A stretch of 33,251 bases of DNA from a virus: positions 1 through 33,251 of the IMG/VR virus record IMGVR_UViG_3300043446_003870. One strand, given 5' to 3'. The notes beneath the pieces are model-generated. The model did not search any database. It worked only from the letters and a program-made list of their open reading frames with translations, and was not told the origin of the DNA. Numbering within the stretch: the first letter of the stretch is position 1; each line of letters begins with the position of its first letter. Below are positions 7,202 to 15,929 of the stretch, one piece after another. The position numbers and the translations under genes are program-made.

Positions 7202-8914
7202 ATGCGAAGCGCCCTCCCGCCCGTCCCCGTCCCGCCGTGGCACACCGAGGCCGACACCGCCTGTCGTGAGGCCGCCGCCCTGCGCCGCCGCATGACCGAG
7301 GGCGCCTGGATCGCAGACGCCGGGATGCGTCAGGCGGACTTCTTCTCTGCCGAGGTACGCGAATACCTCCCCGCCCCGGTGACGAGCCGGAACGCCGCCC
7401 TCAACGTGTGGTCGCAGATCGCCACCCTCTACGACGACGCCCCGACCGTCGAGGTCGCCGGGAACCCCGACCTCGGCGGCGTGATCACCCCCGACCTCTG
7501 GCCGATGCGGCAACAGGCTCACCTCCTGCAAGTCGCCGCCAACGAGTGCCTGATCCGTATCGACACCGAGGAGAGCGAGGGGATCGGCTATCGCGCCGTC
7601 CCCGTCGATACCGTCGTGCTGCGTGGCTACGGCAAGTACCCGGCGAACCGCGCCCCCTTCAACCCGTGCCGCCACCAGCCCGCCCGCGTCGAGGAGTGCC
7701 GCCTGCGCCTCTCCCCATCCGGTCAGGGGATGGTCTGGACATGGGAGGTCTGGGATGTGTCAGATCCGGAGGCGCCGCTGTTCAGCATCTTCGTCCCCGC
7801 CAAGACGACGGGGGCGGACGGAAAGGAACAGGACGGATGGGCCGACGCGACCGCGCACTATGCCGGGGAGGCTGGATGGCCCGCGCAGTATCGCGACGCC
7901 GAGGGGCGCCCCGTCCTGCCCTACGTCCTCTATCATCGCCGGGTGTCCGACCGGCTCCTCGACCCGCTGACCGGGGCGGAGCTGGTCAACGGCACCCTCG
8001 ACGCGTCCGCGCTCTGGACATTCTGGATGAGCGCCGTTCGGGACGGTAGCCACCCCCAACGCTACATCATGGACGGGCATGTCCCCGCGAGCGCGAACAC
8101 TTCCGCCGGGGTCAGCAAGCTCGGCACCGACGCGATCCGCGCCTCGCCGCAGTTCATCCTGCCGATCCACGGCATCCGGCGCGGGGAGGAGTACACCAGC
8201 CCGAACGCTGGACAGTGGCAGCCCGCCGCCGATCCGGCGTCGCTGGCGACCTCGATTGAGGGCTACGAGGCGGGGCTGGCCGTCAGCGCGGGATTGTCCC
8301 CCGCCGATGTGTACCGTGGTACGTCGAACGGCTCCGGCTACGCGCTGGTAGTGTCGCAGAAGGGAAAGCGGGACATGCAGAAGAAGCTGATCCCGCCCTC
8401 TCGCAGCGGCGATCAGGTGCTTCTGGCGAAGGCGGCGGCGCTGCTCCAGGATCCCGCCCTGCCCGTCGATCCGGCGGCGTGGTCAGTCACCTATGGGATG
8501 ATCGGGGTCAGCCCCGAGGAGATCCTGAAAGAGCAGCAGGTGATCAAAGAGGATCTCGCGCTGAAGCTCACCTCGCGCCGCGCCGCGATCCGCACCCGCA
8601 ACCCGTCGATGACCGAGGCGCAGATTGACGCGCTGATCCAGGAGATCGACGAGGTCGAGGCCGACGACGGCGAGGACATGCCCGAGGATGACGCGGTGTT
8701 GACCGACCTCCTCACCCGCGCCCTGACCGCCGATCCCGTCGAGGCGCGCACCCTCACCCGCGAAGCCCTGGACATCCTCGGCGCCGATGTCGAGGAGGAC
8801 GCCGCCGAGGAAGTGCCCGGCGCCGCCCCCGCCCCGAGCGCCGCCCCCGCCCCGAGCGCCGAGCCTGCCGCCGACGTTGAGGACATGCTCCCCGGATCTG
8901 ACAATGCCAGTTGA
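7202..8914 (+). CDS. Portal protein
   Basis: 570 residues, placed directly after the large terminase as in most tailed phages. It forms the dodecameric ring through which DNA enters the head. The centre (about 230-400) has the mixed helix and strand pattern of portals, with LYHRR, NGTLDASALW and SIEGYEAGLAVSAGLSP. The C-terminus is acidic, then repeats Ala-Pro-Ser blocks (about 540-562), probably disordered. The motif copy at 8894 encodes part of the last six residues, and the next gene starts inside this one. Confidence 0.85.
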   Translation: MRSALPPVPVPPWHTEADTACREAAALRRRMTEGAWIADAGMRQADFFSAEVREYLPAPVTSRNAALNVWSQIATLYDDAPTVEVAGNPDLGGVITPDLWPMRQQAHLLQVAANECLIRIDTEESEGIGYRAVPVDTVVLRGYGKYPANRAPFNPCRHQPARVEECRLRLSPSGQGMVWTWEVWDVSDPEAPLFSIFVPAKTTGADGKEQDGWADATAHYAGEAGWPAQYRDAEGRPVLPYVLYHRRVSDRLLDPLTGAELVNGTLDASALWTFWMSAVRDGSHPQRYIMDGHVPASANTSAGVSKLGTDAIRASPQFILPIHGIRRGEEYTSPNAGQWQPAADPASLATSIEGYEAGLAVSAGLSPADVYRGTSNGSGYALVVSQKGKRDMQKKLIPPSRSGDQVLLAKAAALLQDPALPVDPAAWSVTYGMIGVSPEEILKEQQVIKEDLALKLTSRRAAIRTRNPSMTEAQIDALIQEIDEVEADDGEDMPEDDAVLTDLLTRALTADPVEARTLTREALDILGADVEEDAAEEVPGAAPAPSAAPAPSAEPAADVEDMLPGSDNAS

Positions 8915-9374
8915 GCGCGCAACCGCCAACGGGCGACCGGGCTACCGATGGGGCAAGGAGGGGAAGGTGTACACGTACACCCCCGGCTCCCGCACCTCCC
9001 GCGCCCGCGCCTTTGCGGCTGCGACTCGGCAAGGGCAGGCCGCCCGCGCTGCCGGGTACGTCGAGCGCACCTTCACCCCGCCCGCCGCTGTCGCCGCCGC
9101 CGCCCGCGCCGCCCTGGAGGTGCGCGCCGAGGCCGCCCCGTCCAATCGCGGGATGACCCCGGTAGGACTCGCCCGCGCCCGCGACCTCCAGAACCGCCGC
9201 CCCGTCTCCCTGGAGACGATCAAGCGGATGAACAGCTACTTCACTCGCCACGCCTCTGACAAGCAGGGCGCCACCTGGGCCGAGAAGGGCAAGGGCTGGC
9301 AAGCGTGGCAAGGATGGGGCGGGGACGCCGGGGCGCGGTGGGCGCGCTCCATCCTCGCCCGCTACGTTGACTGA
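8904..9374 (+). CDS. Conserved head-region protein
   Basis: 156 residues from ATG 8904, which abuts the motif copy and overlaps the portal end by 11 bases. The C-terminal half (RGMTPVGLARARDLQNRR, then KRMNSYFTRH and WQGWGGDAG) matches a domain I recall from phage head-morphogenesis regions of unknown biochemical role. The N-terminal half is Ala/Arg-rich. No Ser/His protease set is evident, so I do not call it a maturation protease. Confidence 0.65.
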   Translation: MPVERATANGRPGYRWGKEGKVYTYTPGSRTSRARAFAAATRQGQAARAAGYVERTFTPPAAVAAAARAALEVRAEAAPSNRGMTPVGLARARDLQNRRPVSLETIKRMNSYFTRHASDKQGATWAEKGKGWQAWQGWGGDAGARWARSILARYVD

Positions 9375-9396
9375 CCACCCAACCCACGGAGTTCTT

Positions 9397-10131
9397 ATGC
9401 CTACCGATGGCATCCCCCCGACCCTCCCCGCGACGCAGCAGTTCAAGGGGCGCACCCTCACCCCTGTTCCCGACGAGGATGGCGGGATGGTCTGGGCTGA
9501 CGAGTCCGGCGCGCAGTTCGTCCCGTACAGCCGCTTTTCCAAGATCGTCTCCGAGAATAAGACGCTGCGGGAGAAGGCGGGCGCCGCCCCTGCCGCCGTC
9601 GATGCCGACGCGCTCCGCAAGCAGATCCGGCAGGAGATGGAGGGCGAGTACAACGCGAAGATGCTGTCTCAGGCGGCGACGCTGGCGATCCTGCGCCACG
9701 GACTCGCCGACGACGACGAGACACGGGCCGAGACGCTCGACCGGTACAGCCGCGTTCAGCCCGACGCCGAGGGCAAGCGCCCGACCTATGACGAGTGGAT
9801 CAAGGCGCAGCGCGAGGCGGACGGGGGCAAGGGCGCCCGGTGGCTGCGGCCCTACATCGCCGAGGCGACCGCGCCCGCCACGCCGGAGAAGCCCGCCGCC
9901 CCTGTCGCCCCCGCGAAGGTCGAGGCGCCCGCGCCCGCCCCGAAGCCCAAGCCCACCAGCGACCCGAACGGCGGCGCCTCGCGCACGGTCGTTCCGCCCC
10001 TGTCGCGGGGGCTGACGGCGGAGGAGTTTGCCGCCCTCCCGCCCGCCGAGCAGCGCGCCCGCCGCGATGAGTTCTGGGATGCGATGGCGGCTGTGGGCAA
10101 GATCGCGCCCCGCCCCAAGCCCGCCCCTTGA
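9397..10131 (+). CDS. Putative scaffolding protein
   Basis: 244 residues, ATG after ACGGAG. Directly precedes the capsid gene, the usual place of scaffolding proteins, which guide procapsid assembly and then leave. A short coiled coil (KIVSENKTLREKAG, about 49-62) is followed by an acidic helical region, a long Ala/Pro-rich linker (about 155-195) and a basic C-terminus with KPKP. These are typical scaffold traits. No protease domain is visible. Confidence 0.7.
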   Translation: MPTDGIPPTLPATQQFKGRTLTPVPDEDGGMVWADESGAQFVPYSRFSKIVSENKTLREKAGAAPAAVDADALRKQIRQEMEGEYNAKMLSQAATLAILRHGLADDDETRAETLDRYSRVQPDAEGKRPTYDEWIKAQREADGGKGARWLRPYIAEATAPATPEKPAAPVAPAKVEAPAPAPKPKPTSDPNGGASRTVVPPLSRGLTAEEFAALPPAEQRARRDEFWDAMAAVGKIAPRPKPAP

Positions 10132-10168
10132 CAGATCGGGCCGAACCGGTAACGCTATGAATCAGTAA

Positions 10169-10241
10169 GCCATCGGGCGCCCGCCGTTATGGGTGTAGGC
10201 TGAGACGGTTCCACCTTCTCCCCTACGGAGCGCCCAATGGC
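10169..10241 (+). promoter_or_regulatory. Long-range stem that can sequester the capsid start codon
   Basis: The non-coding gap 10132-10236 contains GCCATCGGGCGCCC (10169-10182), which can pair at 12 of 14 positions with GAGCGCCCAATGGC (10228-10241). The second arm covers the end of the Shine-Dalgarno (ACGGAG, 10225-10230) and ATG 10237. The first arm also holds the perfect palindrome CGGGCGCCCG (10174-10183), so two folds compete. A translational switch for capsid expression is possible. Confidence 0.45.
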
Positions 10242-11181
10242 TAACGAAGTGACCAATGCCCTCCTCGTGTCCAACGGTGGACGCGAGGCGCTGATGATCG
10301 CGCAGAACTACCTCGATCAGCCGGTGTACGACGCCGCCGACTTCCGGAACCTCATGATCGAGGTGCCGTGGAGCCTGATCGGCACCGCGACCGCCAACAT
10401 CACCATCGACGCGGCCCCCGGCGCCTTCGCGGCGGCGTCGAGCGAGACGAGCGGCGGGATCAGCAACTCCGCCTACACGACCTCGAACTACTCGCTGACC
10501 ATCGCCCCGTACCGCAAGCAGTACCAGATGAGCGACCTGTTCGCCCTCACCGGCGGCGTGGTCGATCCCGGCACCCTGCTCCGCAAGCTCCAGCAGGGCG
10601 AGGGGCTGACCTACACCGACCTGCTGAACGCGCTGTACCCGAGCATCACGCAGAGCGTCAGCGACACCGGTCAGGACTTGACGGTGGATGACATCTACAC
10701 GGCGATGTTCACGCTGAACGCCGCCAACGTCGAGATCGGCGCGGGGATGGAGCTGGTGGCTGACCTGTCGCCCGTCCACTTCAACAACTTCCAGGCGAGC
10801 CTGCGCGGCGAGACGGGCGCGGTGCAGTTCCGCGACGATACGCAGCAGATGCTCATGGCGAAGTCCATCGGCTACAAGGGCATGTGGAACGGGATCGCCT
10901 TCTACCAGTGCGACAGCAAGGCGAGCGCCAACAGCGCCGCTGACGCCGTGTCCTGCCTGTTCACGCGGGGCGCGTTCAAATACACGATGGGCGACGCGGC
11001 GGCGCTGGCGCAGGCGAACATGATCGCCCCCGGCAACATCCTGCTCGCCTCGCGGTCGCTGGTCCTGGAGCTTTCCCGCGATGCCTCCAACGGCCTCTCG
11101 ACGGCGGTCGGCCACATGTACCCGGCGGTTGCCATCGCCAACGCGACGAAGGCCGTGAAGCTGGTGTTCGGCATCTCCTGA
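10237..11181 (+). CDS. Major capsid protein
   Basis: 314 residues following the scaffold gene. Ser/Thr/Ala-rich strands, then the SNYSLTIAPYRKQYQMSDL stretch (about 82-101) and GMELVADLSPVHFNNF (about 169-184) fit a capsid shell protein of the HK97 fold class, though the fold cannot be proved from sequence alone. The N-terminus (NALLVSNGGREALMIA) is helical, as in capsid N-arms. Good ACGGAG ribosome site. A motif copy lies just after the stop (11190-11199). Confidence 0.8.
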   Translation: MANEVTNALLVSNGGREALMIAQNYLDQPVYDAADFRNLMIEVPWSLIGTATANITIDAAPGAFAAASSETSGGISNSAYTTSNYSLTIAPYRKQYQMSDLFALTGGVVDPGTLLRKLQQGEGLTYTDLLNALYPSITQSVSDTGQDLTVDDIYTAMFTLNAANVEIGAGMELVADLSPVHFNNFQASLRGETGAVQFRDDTQQMLMAKSIGYKGMWNGIAFYQCDSKASANSAADAVSCLFTRGAFKYTMGDAAALAQANMIAPGNILLASRSLVLELSRDASNGLSTAVGHMYPAVAIANATKAVKLVFGIS

Positions 11182-11224
11182 TCCTCCCCGGATCTGACCA
11201 ACCACCCTCATCGGGAGTTCGCGC

Positions 11225-11926
11225 ATGTCTACCCGCCCCGTCCTTCGCCCCCCGTCCTCTGTAGACGCCGGGGCCGCCAACACCACCGACCACCGGCTCA
11301 ACCTCCCGCCCAACCGGTGCGGGCGGAAGTTCATCTACAGCCACGCCCCCTCCGCTTGGCAGTTCATGGACGAGGTGGGGTGGGTACCGTCCCTCGACAT
11401 GCACGCCGCCGTCCCCGGTGTGAACGGCGTGCCACAGTCCGGCGACATGTCCGGGCTGATCGCGCAGATCGGGATGAACGGGTCGGCGGTGATCAGCCCG
11501 AAGGACGCCCGCCTCGGCCCCTTCATGGACTACATCGTGCGGTACGAGACGGTGACCGGCACGCCGCACTACTGCCACGCCTGGGAGGAGCCGAGCATCC
11601 TCCCTGACCGGACGGTGGTCTGGGATCGCAAGGCGGCGGCGGCGGGACACCGCGCCTTCCTCGCCTACCTCCGCGACGAGTCCGGGCTGATCGACCCGAT
11701 GCATGAGGCGATCTATCTCCGCGAGCGCCAGAAGCAGGAGGAGAAGGTGAACAACCTCGCCGCCCGCCTCGGCGCTAACCCCGCCCTGAAGACCGAGCAT
11801 GACCGGGCGGTCAAGCGCCTCGACGACATGCGCGCCTCCTGGGAGGCGATGCAGGCGCGCCACGGTGACAAGCCTGCGCCGATGCCCGCTGGCACCATCC
11901 GGGCGAAGGGGCGCGCCGATGCCTGA
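11225..11926 (+). CDS. Hypothetical virion-associated protein
   Basis: 233 residues, ATG with CGGGAG upstream. No family recognised. Residues 30-150 are a mixed globular domain rich in His, Trp and Tyr. Residues about 175-215 form a charged coiled coil (RERQKQEEKVNNLAARLG onward). It lies between capsid and connector genes, so a minor head or connector role is plausible. Confidence 0.6.
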   Translation: MSTRPVLRPPSSVDAGAANTTDHRLNLPPNRCGRKFIYSHAPSAWQFMDEVGWVPSLDMHAAVPGVNGVPQSGDMSGLIAQIGMNGSAVISPKDARLGPFMDYIVRYETVTGTPHYCHAWEEPSILPDRTVVWDRKAAAAGHRAFLAYLRDESGLIDPMHEAIYLRERQKQEEKVNNLAARLGANPALKTEHDRAVKRLDDMRASWEAMQARHGDKPAPMPAGTIRAKGRADA

Positions 11927-12083
11927 GAATGACAAGCCCGTCACCTCCGGCGGGGAACGCCCCGGCACCCGTGAGAAGATGGACAGCTTCACCCGCACCC
12001 TGATCCAGAATGGCGCCTCCCCCGCCTATGCCGAGCGCAAGGCGCGGGAGACGGCCATTCGGTACGACCGCAACAACAAGTAG
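11919..12083 (+). CDS. Small hypothetical head-region protein
   Basis: 54 residues, ATG at 11919 overlapping the previous gene by 8 bases. Hydrophilic and helical at the C-terminus (AYAERKARETAIRYDRNNK). No family recognised. Overlap and codon use like its neighbours support it. Confidence 0.55.
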   Translation: MPENDKPVTSGGERPGTREKMDSFTRTLIQNGASPAYAERKARETAIRYDRNNK

Positions 12084-12117
12084 GCGCCGCGCCCCGCAAC
12101 GCGCCGAGGAGTGAGAC

Positions 12118-12846
12118 ATGGCCGAAGTCATCAGCACCACGGGCGGGACGCCCTCCCTCTTTCGCCGGATGCTCCGGCTCGCGGATATGGTCGCCACCAA
12201 GACCATCTCTGCGGCTGCGACCATCACCGCGAACTCCGGCCACTTCATCAGCCTCAACGGCGGCGCGTCTAACCGCAACGTCGACTTCGTGGCGGGGAGC
12301 AGCGAGCAGCCGGGGATGTGGTTCTGGATCAAGAACCACGGCAGCACCAACAACCTCGTCATCCGCGACTCCGCCGCCTCGACGCTGGCGACGCTCACCC
12401 CGAGCCAGTGGGCGATCTTCGCCTACACCGGCTCGGCGTGGCAGACCTTCAACCCGGCGACGGTGGCGGCGGCGGTGACGAGCATCGCCCCGACCTCGAT
12501 CACCCTCACCGACAACACCGCGTCGGCGCTGGACATCACCGAGGCGGCGAACTCCTATATCAAGTGCGTGACGACGGACGGGAGTGAGAGCGTCACCTTC
12601 GGTAAGCCGGTGCTGTTCAACGGCGGCATCGCCCCCGGCTCGCTGTTCAAGTCGACCGAGCAGACCGGCACCGGGAGCAGCCAGAACATCGCCCACGGCC
12701 TCGGGACGACGCCCTCGATGGTGTGGTGGGCGCCGTCGAGCCTGTCCGGGAACGCCGCCACCTTCGTCCCTGGCGCGCACGACGCGACCAACTGCAAGAT
12801 GACGGTGACGGCTGGCGAGAAGTTCTACATCTTCGCGCTGAAGTAA
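12118..12846 (+). CDS. Putative head decoration or fibre protein
   Basis: 242 residues, start after GAGGAG. Thr/Ser/Ala-rich with beta-type repeats, such as NLVIRDSAASTLATLTPSQW and AYTGSAWQTFNP. The C-terminal domain (IAHGLGTTPSMVWWAP, then FYIFALK) resembles C-terminal receptor-like domains of phage surface proteins. Position directly after capsid genes suggests capsid decoration rather than tail fibre. Confidence 0.55.
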   Translation: MAEVISTTGGTPSLFRRMLRLADMVATKTISAAATITANSGHFISLNGGASNRNVDFVAGSSEQPGMWFWIKNHGSTNNLVIRDSAASTLATLTPSQWAIFAYTGSAWQTFNPATVAAAVTSIAPTSITLTDNTASALDITEAANSYIKCVTTDGSESVTFGKPVLFNGGIAPGSLFKSTEQTGTGSSQNIAHGLGTTPSMVWWAPSSLSGNAATFVPGAHDATNCKMTVTAGEKFYIFALK

Positions 12847-12850
12847 GCCG

Positions 12851-13603
12851 TTGGCCCTCGCCCTCGCCATCACCAAGCCCCGGAGCGTCGAGCGCGGTCG
12901 CAACACCACGCTCACGCTCACGGTTACAGACACGCTCACGGGGACGGTACAGACCCCCTCGGCGGCGACGGTGGCGATCTATGACGGCAGCACTCAGATC
13001 CTGGGGGCGACGGCAGCAACCACCCTCGGCGCGGGTGGGTACTCGGCGACCTACAGCCTCTCCGCCACCACCATCCCGACCACGATCCGGCTCACGGATC
13101 AGTGGCTGGAGGTGTGGGTGGTGACGATCTCCGGCGTCGAGTACGAGTTCCAGGTCACCGGCTACCTCTGTCGGCGCGCCTACCACCCGACCCTCACCGA
13201 CAGCGACCTCATCGCGCTGCACCCGCAACTCTCCTCGATCCGCCCGCCGGGGTACACGACCTACGGAGCGTGGCTGGATGAGGCGAGCGCATGGGTAGAG
13301 ACGCGGCTGATCCAGCAGGGGCGCCGCCCGGAGCTGGTGTTCGATGTCTGGTCGCTCCGGTACGCACACCTGTACTACGCGCTGTCGCTGATCTTCCGCG
13401 CCCTGTCGTCGTCAGTGGGGGCGGGGCGGTATGCTGACCTCGCCGCCGAGTACGATGAGAAGGCGCATGACGAGATGCGGCGGCTGAAGTTCAGGTATGA
13501 CAAGGACCAGACCGGGACGGTAGACTACCCGGAGCAGGAGACGCAGAACGCGCCCATCGTGATCACCTCGGCGCCGGTCCGGCGCTATGGGTGGTGGCCG
13601 TGA
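12851..13603 (+). CDS. Putative head-tail connector with N-terminal Ig-like domain
   Basis: 250 residues from a TTG start 4 bases after the upstream stop; no strong ribosome site, so translation is probably coupled. Residues 1-105 read as a beta-sandwich (LTLTVTDTLTGTVQ, GGYSATYSLSA). Residues about 115-220 are helical with DSDLIALHPQL and LRYAHLYYALSLIFRAL, resembling adaptor proteins that plug onto the portal. The fusion of an Ig-like domain to an adaptor is a little unusual. Confidence 0.55.
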   Translation: MALALAITKPRSVERGRNTTLTLTVTDTLTGTVQTPSAATVAIYDGSTQILGATAATTLGAGGYSATYSLSATTIPTTIRLTDQWLEVWVVTISGVEYEFQVTGYLCRRAYHPTLTDSDLIALHPQLSSIRPPGYTTYGAWLDEASAWVETRLIQQGRRPELVFDVWSLRYAHLYYALSLIFRALSSSVGAGRYADLAAEYDEKAHDEMRRLKFRYDKDQTGTVDYPEQETQNAPIVITSAPVRRYGWWP

Positions 13604-14124
13604 GCGCGACCCCCGGCCTTGCTTCAGACGTTGCAACCCTGGAGGAGATCCACCGGGCCGTCGTCGCCGTCCTGACCCCGGTATCGTCTACCAGCCCCCA
13701 GGATCTGACCGATGCTGCGTTGGAGGGCGCGACCAACACCGGTACGGCCCGGATCATGGATCGCCTGCCCGTTGATCCAGAGGACGGCGCGCCCGTCCCC
13801 GAGCAGTATGCTCACCGGGGGGCTTTCCTCACCTTCCCGACTGAGGACAACGCACAGGACACGCGGGGGCGGGAGACAGAGGGGACACGGGTCACCGCCG
13901 TGCTGCACCTCCTGTACCGGCTCACCCCCGCCAACCAGACCGCCTCGACCTATGACGCGTGGCGATGGGAGGAGGCGATCCGGCGCCGCCTCCTGACCGC
14001 CCCGACCCTGCGCGGGTATCGCCCCCGGTACGTCGGGACGCAGCGCGGGATGTCCCGCACCGGCGCCGAGTGGCTGACCGCCGCCGTCACCTTCACCTTC
14101 TACCGCTACACCTGGGGAGCCTAA
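13600..14124 (+). CDS. Putative tail terminator or completion protein
   Basis: 174 residues. GTG at 13600 overlaps the preceding stop as GTGA and is preferred to GTG at 13591. The sequence alternates helix (LEEIHRAVVAVLTPV) and strands (VTAVLHLLYRL, AAVTFTFYRY), the fold type of tail terminators that cap the tail tube, and it lies just before the tail tube gene. A motif copy (13701) encodes PQDLT. Confidence 0.6.
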   Translation: MSATPGLASDVATLEEIHRAVVAVLTPVSSTSPQDLTDAALEGATNTGTARIMDRLPVDPEDGAPVPEQYAHRGAFLTFPTEDNAQDTRGRETEGTRVTAVLHLLYRLTPANQTASTYDAWRWEEAIRRRLLTAPTLRGYRPRYVGTQRGMSRTGAEWLTAAVTFTFYRYTWGA

Positions 14125-14613
14125 ATGGCCGAATCCTCTACCGTCCGCACCAAGCAAGACGCGATCATCACGATCAGCGACGGGACGACTACCTACACCG
14201 TGAGCAAGGAGGCGGGCGACTTCCAGACCTCGACGCCCCGGTTCAACGTGACCAGCGTCCTCGACCGGGGGCTGTTCACCAACGCGCCGACGCTCCGCAA
14301 GGGCGACGAGCAGCCGATCACGTTCGGGTTCAGCGCCTACCTGCGCGACTTCGGCAACGCGACGAGCCTCACGCTGCACGATCTGTGCAACGACCTCTCC
14401 GGCACCGTCGCCGCCGGGATGACCGGGCGCACCTCTGACAGCGACGTCAAGACTTGGCTTGTCACCTATACGGTTGACGGCACCTGGAACGGCGAGGCTG
14501 ACCAGGGGTTGCAGTTCGATCATTGCTTCCTGACCGCCTCGATCCAGGAGGGCGATCCTTCTGTGATCACCATCTCCGGTACGTCCTACCAGTCCACCCC
14601 CACCCTGATCTGA
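14125..14613 (+). CDS. Putative major tail (tube) protein
   Basis: 162 residues, ATG one base after the previous stop. Mostly beta: TKQDAIITISDG, TYTVSKEAGDF, KTWLVTYTVDGTW and DHCFLTASIQEGD. Size, strand content and position before the tail chaperone and tape measure genes fit the tube-forming protein of a long non-contractile tail. Confidence 0.65.
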   Translation: MAESSTVRTKQDAIITISDGTTTYTVSKEAGDFQTSTPRFNVTSVLDRGLFTNAPTLRKGDEQPITFGFSAYLRDFGNATSLTLHDLCNDLSGTVAAGMTGRTSDSDVKTWLVTYTVDGTWNGEADQGLQFDHCFLTASIQEGDPSVITISGTSYQSTPTLI

Positions 14614-14620
14614 GGCGAAC

Positions 14621-15178
14621 ATGAGCAGCACCTTTCAAGCAGCCCTCGACCTGCGCCTGATCGCCACCGAGCTGTACAGCGCGGGCAACAAGCGCGGCCC
14701 CCTCCCCGCCGAACTGCTGTCAAACATCCGCATGGCGACCGGCACCAGCGACGGGCAGATCAACAAGGCGTGGTACAAGGTCTACACCGGGATCGGCAGC
14801 AGCACGACGACCAGCATCGATCTGGTCGGCTCGCTCACCGACACCAGCGGCGACACCGTGAACTTTGATGAGGTGGTGCTGATCTTCATCCGCAACCTCA
14901 GCAGCACGGCGGCTAACTACCTGATGGTCGGCCCGCACGCTACCAACGGGTTCGGCGCGCTCGCCTCTAACCGGGGCTTCTGGGCGGATGCCTCTGACCG
15001 CAGCGTCATCCCGGCGGACTCGACGGCAGCCTCGACGGGCGGCGGCGCGTTCCTCCTGCTGTACAACGTCGCCGGTGTCTCTGCGGCGGCTGGCACCTCG
15101 GACATCCTCGCCATCGTGACCGGCGGCGCGGCGAGCGGTGCGACCTGGGAGATCCTGATCCTGGGCCGCGACAACTAA
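14621..15178 (+). CDS. Hypothetical tail-region structural protein
   Basis: 185 residues, start ATG 14621. Ser/Thr/Ala-rich with several strands (DEVVLIFIRNL, GAFLLLYNVAG, ATWEILILGRDN). It could be an alternative tube or decoration subunit, given its place between tube and chaperone genes. No family recognised. Confidence 0.55.
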   Translation: MSSTFQAALDLRLIATELYSAGNKRGPLPAELLSNIRMATGTSDGQINKAWYKVYTGIGSSTTTSIDLVGSLTDTSGDTVNFDEVVLIFIRNLSSTAANYLMVGPHATNGFGALASNRGFWADASDRSVIPADSTAASTGGGAFLLLYNVAGVSAAAGTSDILAIVTGGAASGATWEILILGRDN

Positions 15179-15201
15179 CCTCTCACACGGAGCGTTCTTC
15201 T

Positions 15202-15564
15202 ATGCCGACTCCCCCTCCCCACTTCGCCGCCGAGATCGCCGAGCAAGAGGCGATCCTCGACGCGCTCTATCCCGACTGGCGGCAACCCCCCGAGGTGCGC
15301 CGCAAGTCGGGCGGTTTCGGCCACCTCGCCCCCCTCGACGCCGAGAAGGTCAAGCGGGCGCTGAAGATCCGTGACCTCCGCCTGCGCGGGCGGTCTAACG
15401 GCGTGATCACGACCTGGGCCGAGAAGGACGGGCGGCAAGTCCCCTACGTCCATCCGGCGCCGGAGGGCGCGGTGGTGATCGACACCGGCAAGATCGCGCA
15501 GCTCGCGCACACACACCCTGACCTGTGGGCGAGCCTGCAAGCCGCCGGGGTGGTGCCGCGATGA
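15202..15564 (+). CDS. Hypothetical tail-region protein
   Basis: 120 residues, ATG with ACGGAG upstream. Hydrophilic, with basic RRKSGGFGHLAP and VKRALKIRDLRLRGR near the centre. No family recognised. Its stop overlaps the tail chaperone start as ATGA. Confidence 0.55.
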   Translation: MPTPPPHFAAEIAEQEAILDALYPDWRQPPEVRRKSGGFGHLAPLDAEKVKRALKIRDLRLRGRSNGVITTWAEKDGRQVPYVHPAPEGAVVIDTGKIAQLAHTHPDLWASLQAAGVVPR

Positions 15565-15929
15565 GCGCCCGTGTCTGGACACATGCCGGGGTGTCCTACC
15601 GGATGCCACCCTACCGCGCCTCCCTGGATCTGACCAAGCGGGCGGCGACCCTGAACCGCGACGGGGGGATCGAGGCGCAGGTCGAGAACCTCCCCCTCTA
15701 TCTCGCCATGATCGCCGCCTGCCTGCATGACCCGGCGCTGACCCTCCCCGCCGATCCCGATGAGGTCGAGGGCGCGCTCATGGACGCAGGCTGGACGCTC
15801 ATCGACATCATCACCGCCGCGACGGCATGTATGCGGGAGATGAACGACCGGCTCTACAAGGTCAGCGACGGGGCGGTCAAGGCGCGGGATTTTTCCTCGC
15901 CCCGGACGGAGCCATCGACTACCTCCTGA
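15561..15929 (+). CDS. Tail assembly chaperone, short form (G-type)
   Basis: 122 residues. By position before the tape measure gene and by the nested frameshift arrangement, this is the short tail assembly chaperone that keeps the tape measure soluble during tail building. The N-terminal half carries strands and a helix (LPLYLAMIAACLHDPAL, WTLIDIITAATACMREM). ATG 15561 overlaps the preceding stop by 4 bases. A motif copy (15626) encodes LDLT. Confidence 0.7.
   Translation: MSARVWTHAGVSYRMPPYRASLDLTKRAATLNRDGGIEAQVENLPLYLAMIAACLHDPALTLPADPDEVEGALMDAGWTLIDIITAATACMREMNDRLYKVSDGAVKARDFSSPRTEPSTTS

Noticed and set aside
8787-8903. A longer N-terminus for the head protein at 8904
   Set aside because: It would overlap the portal end by over 120 bases in another frame. 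The ATG abutting the motif copy gives the compact arrangement used elsewhere.
10128-10161. Capsid promoter TTGACA with TATGAA
   Set aside because: The spacer would be 22 bases, too long. At 16-18 bases no good -10 is present.
10174-10183. CGGGCGCCCG as a terminator
   Set aside because: A self-complementary palindrome with no loop and no T-run cannot form a normal intrinsic terminator hairpin.
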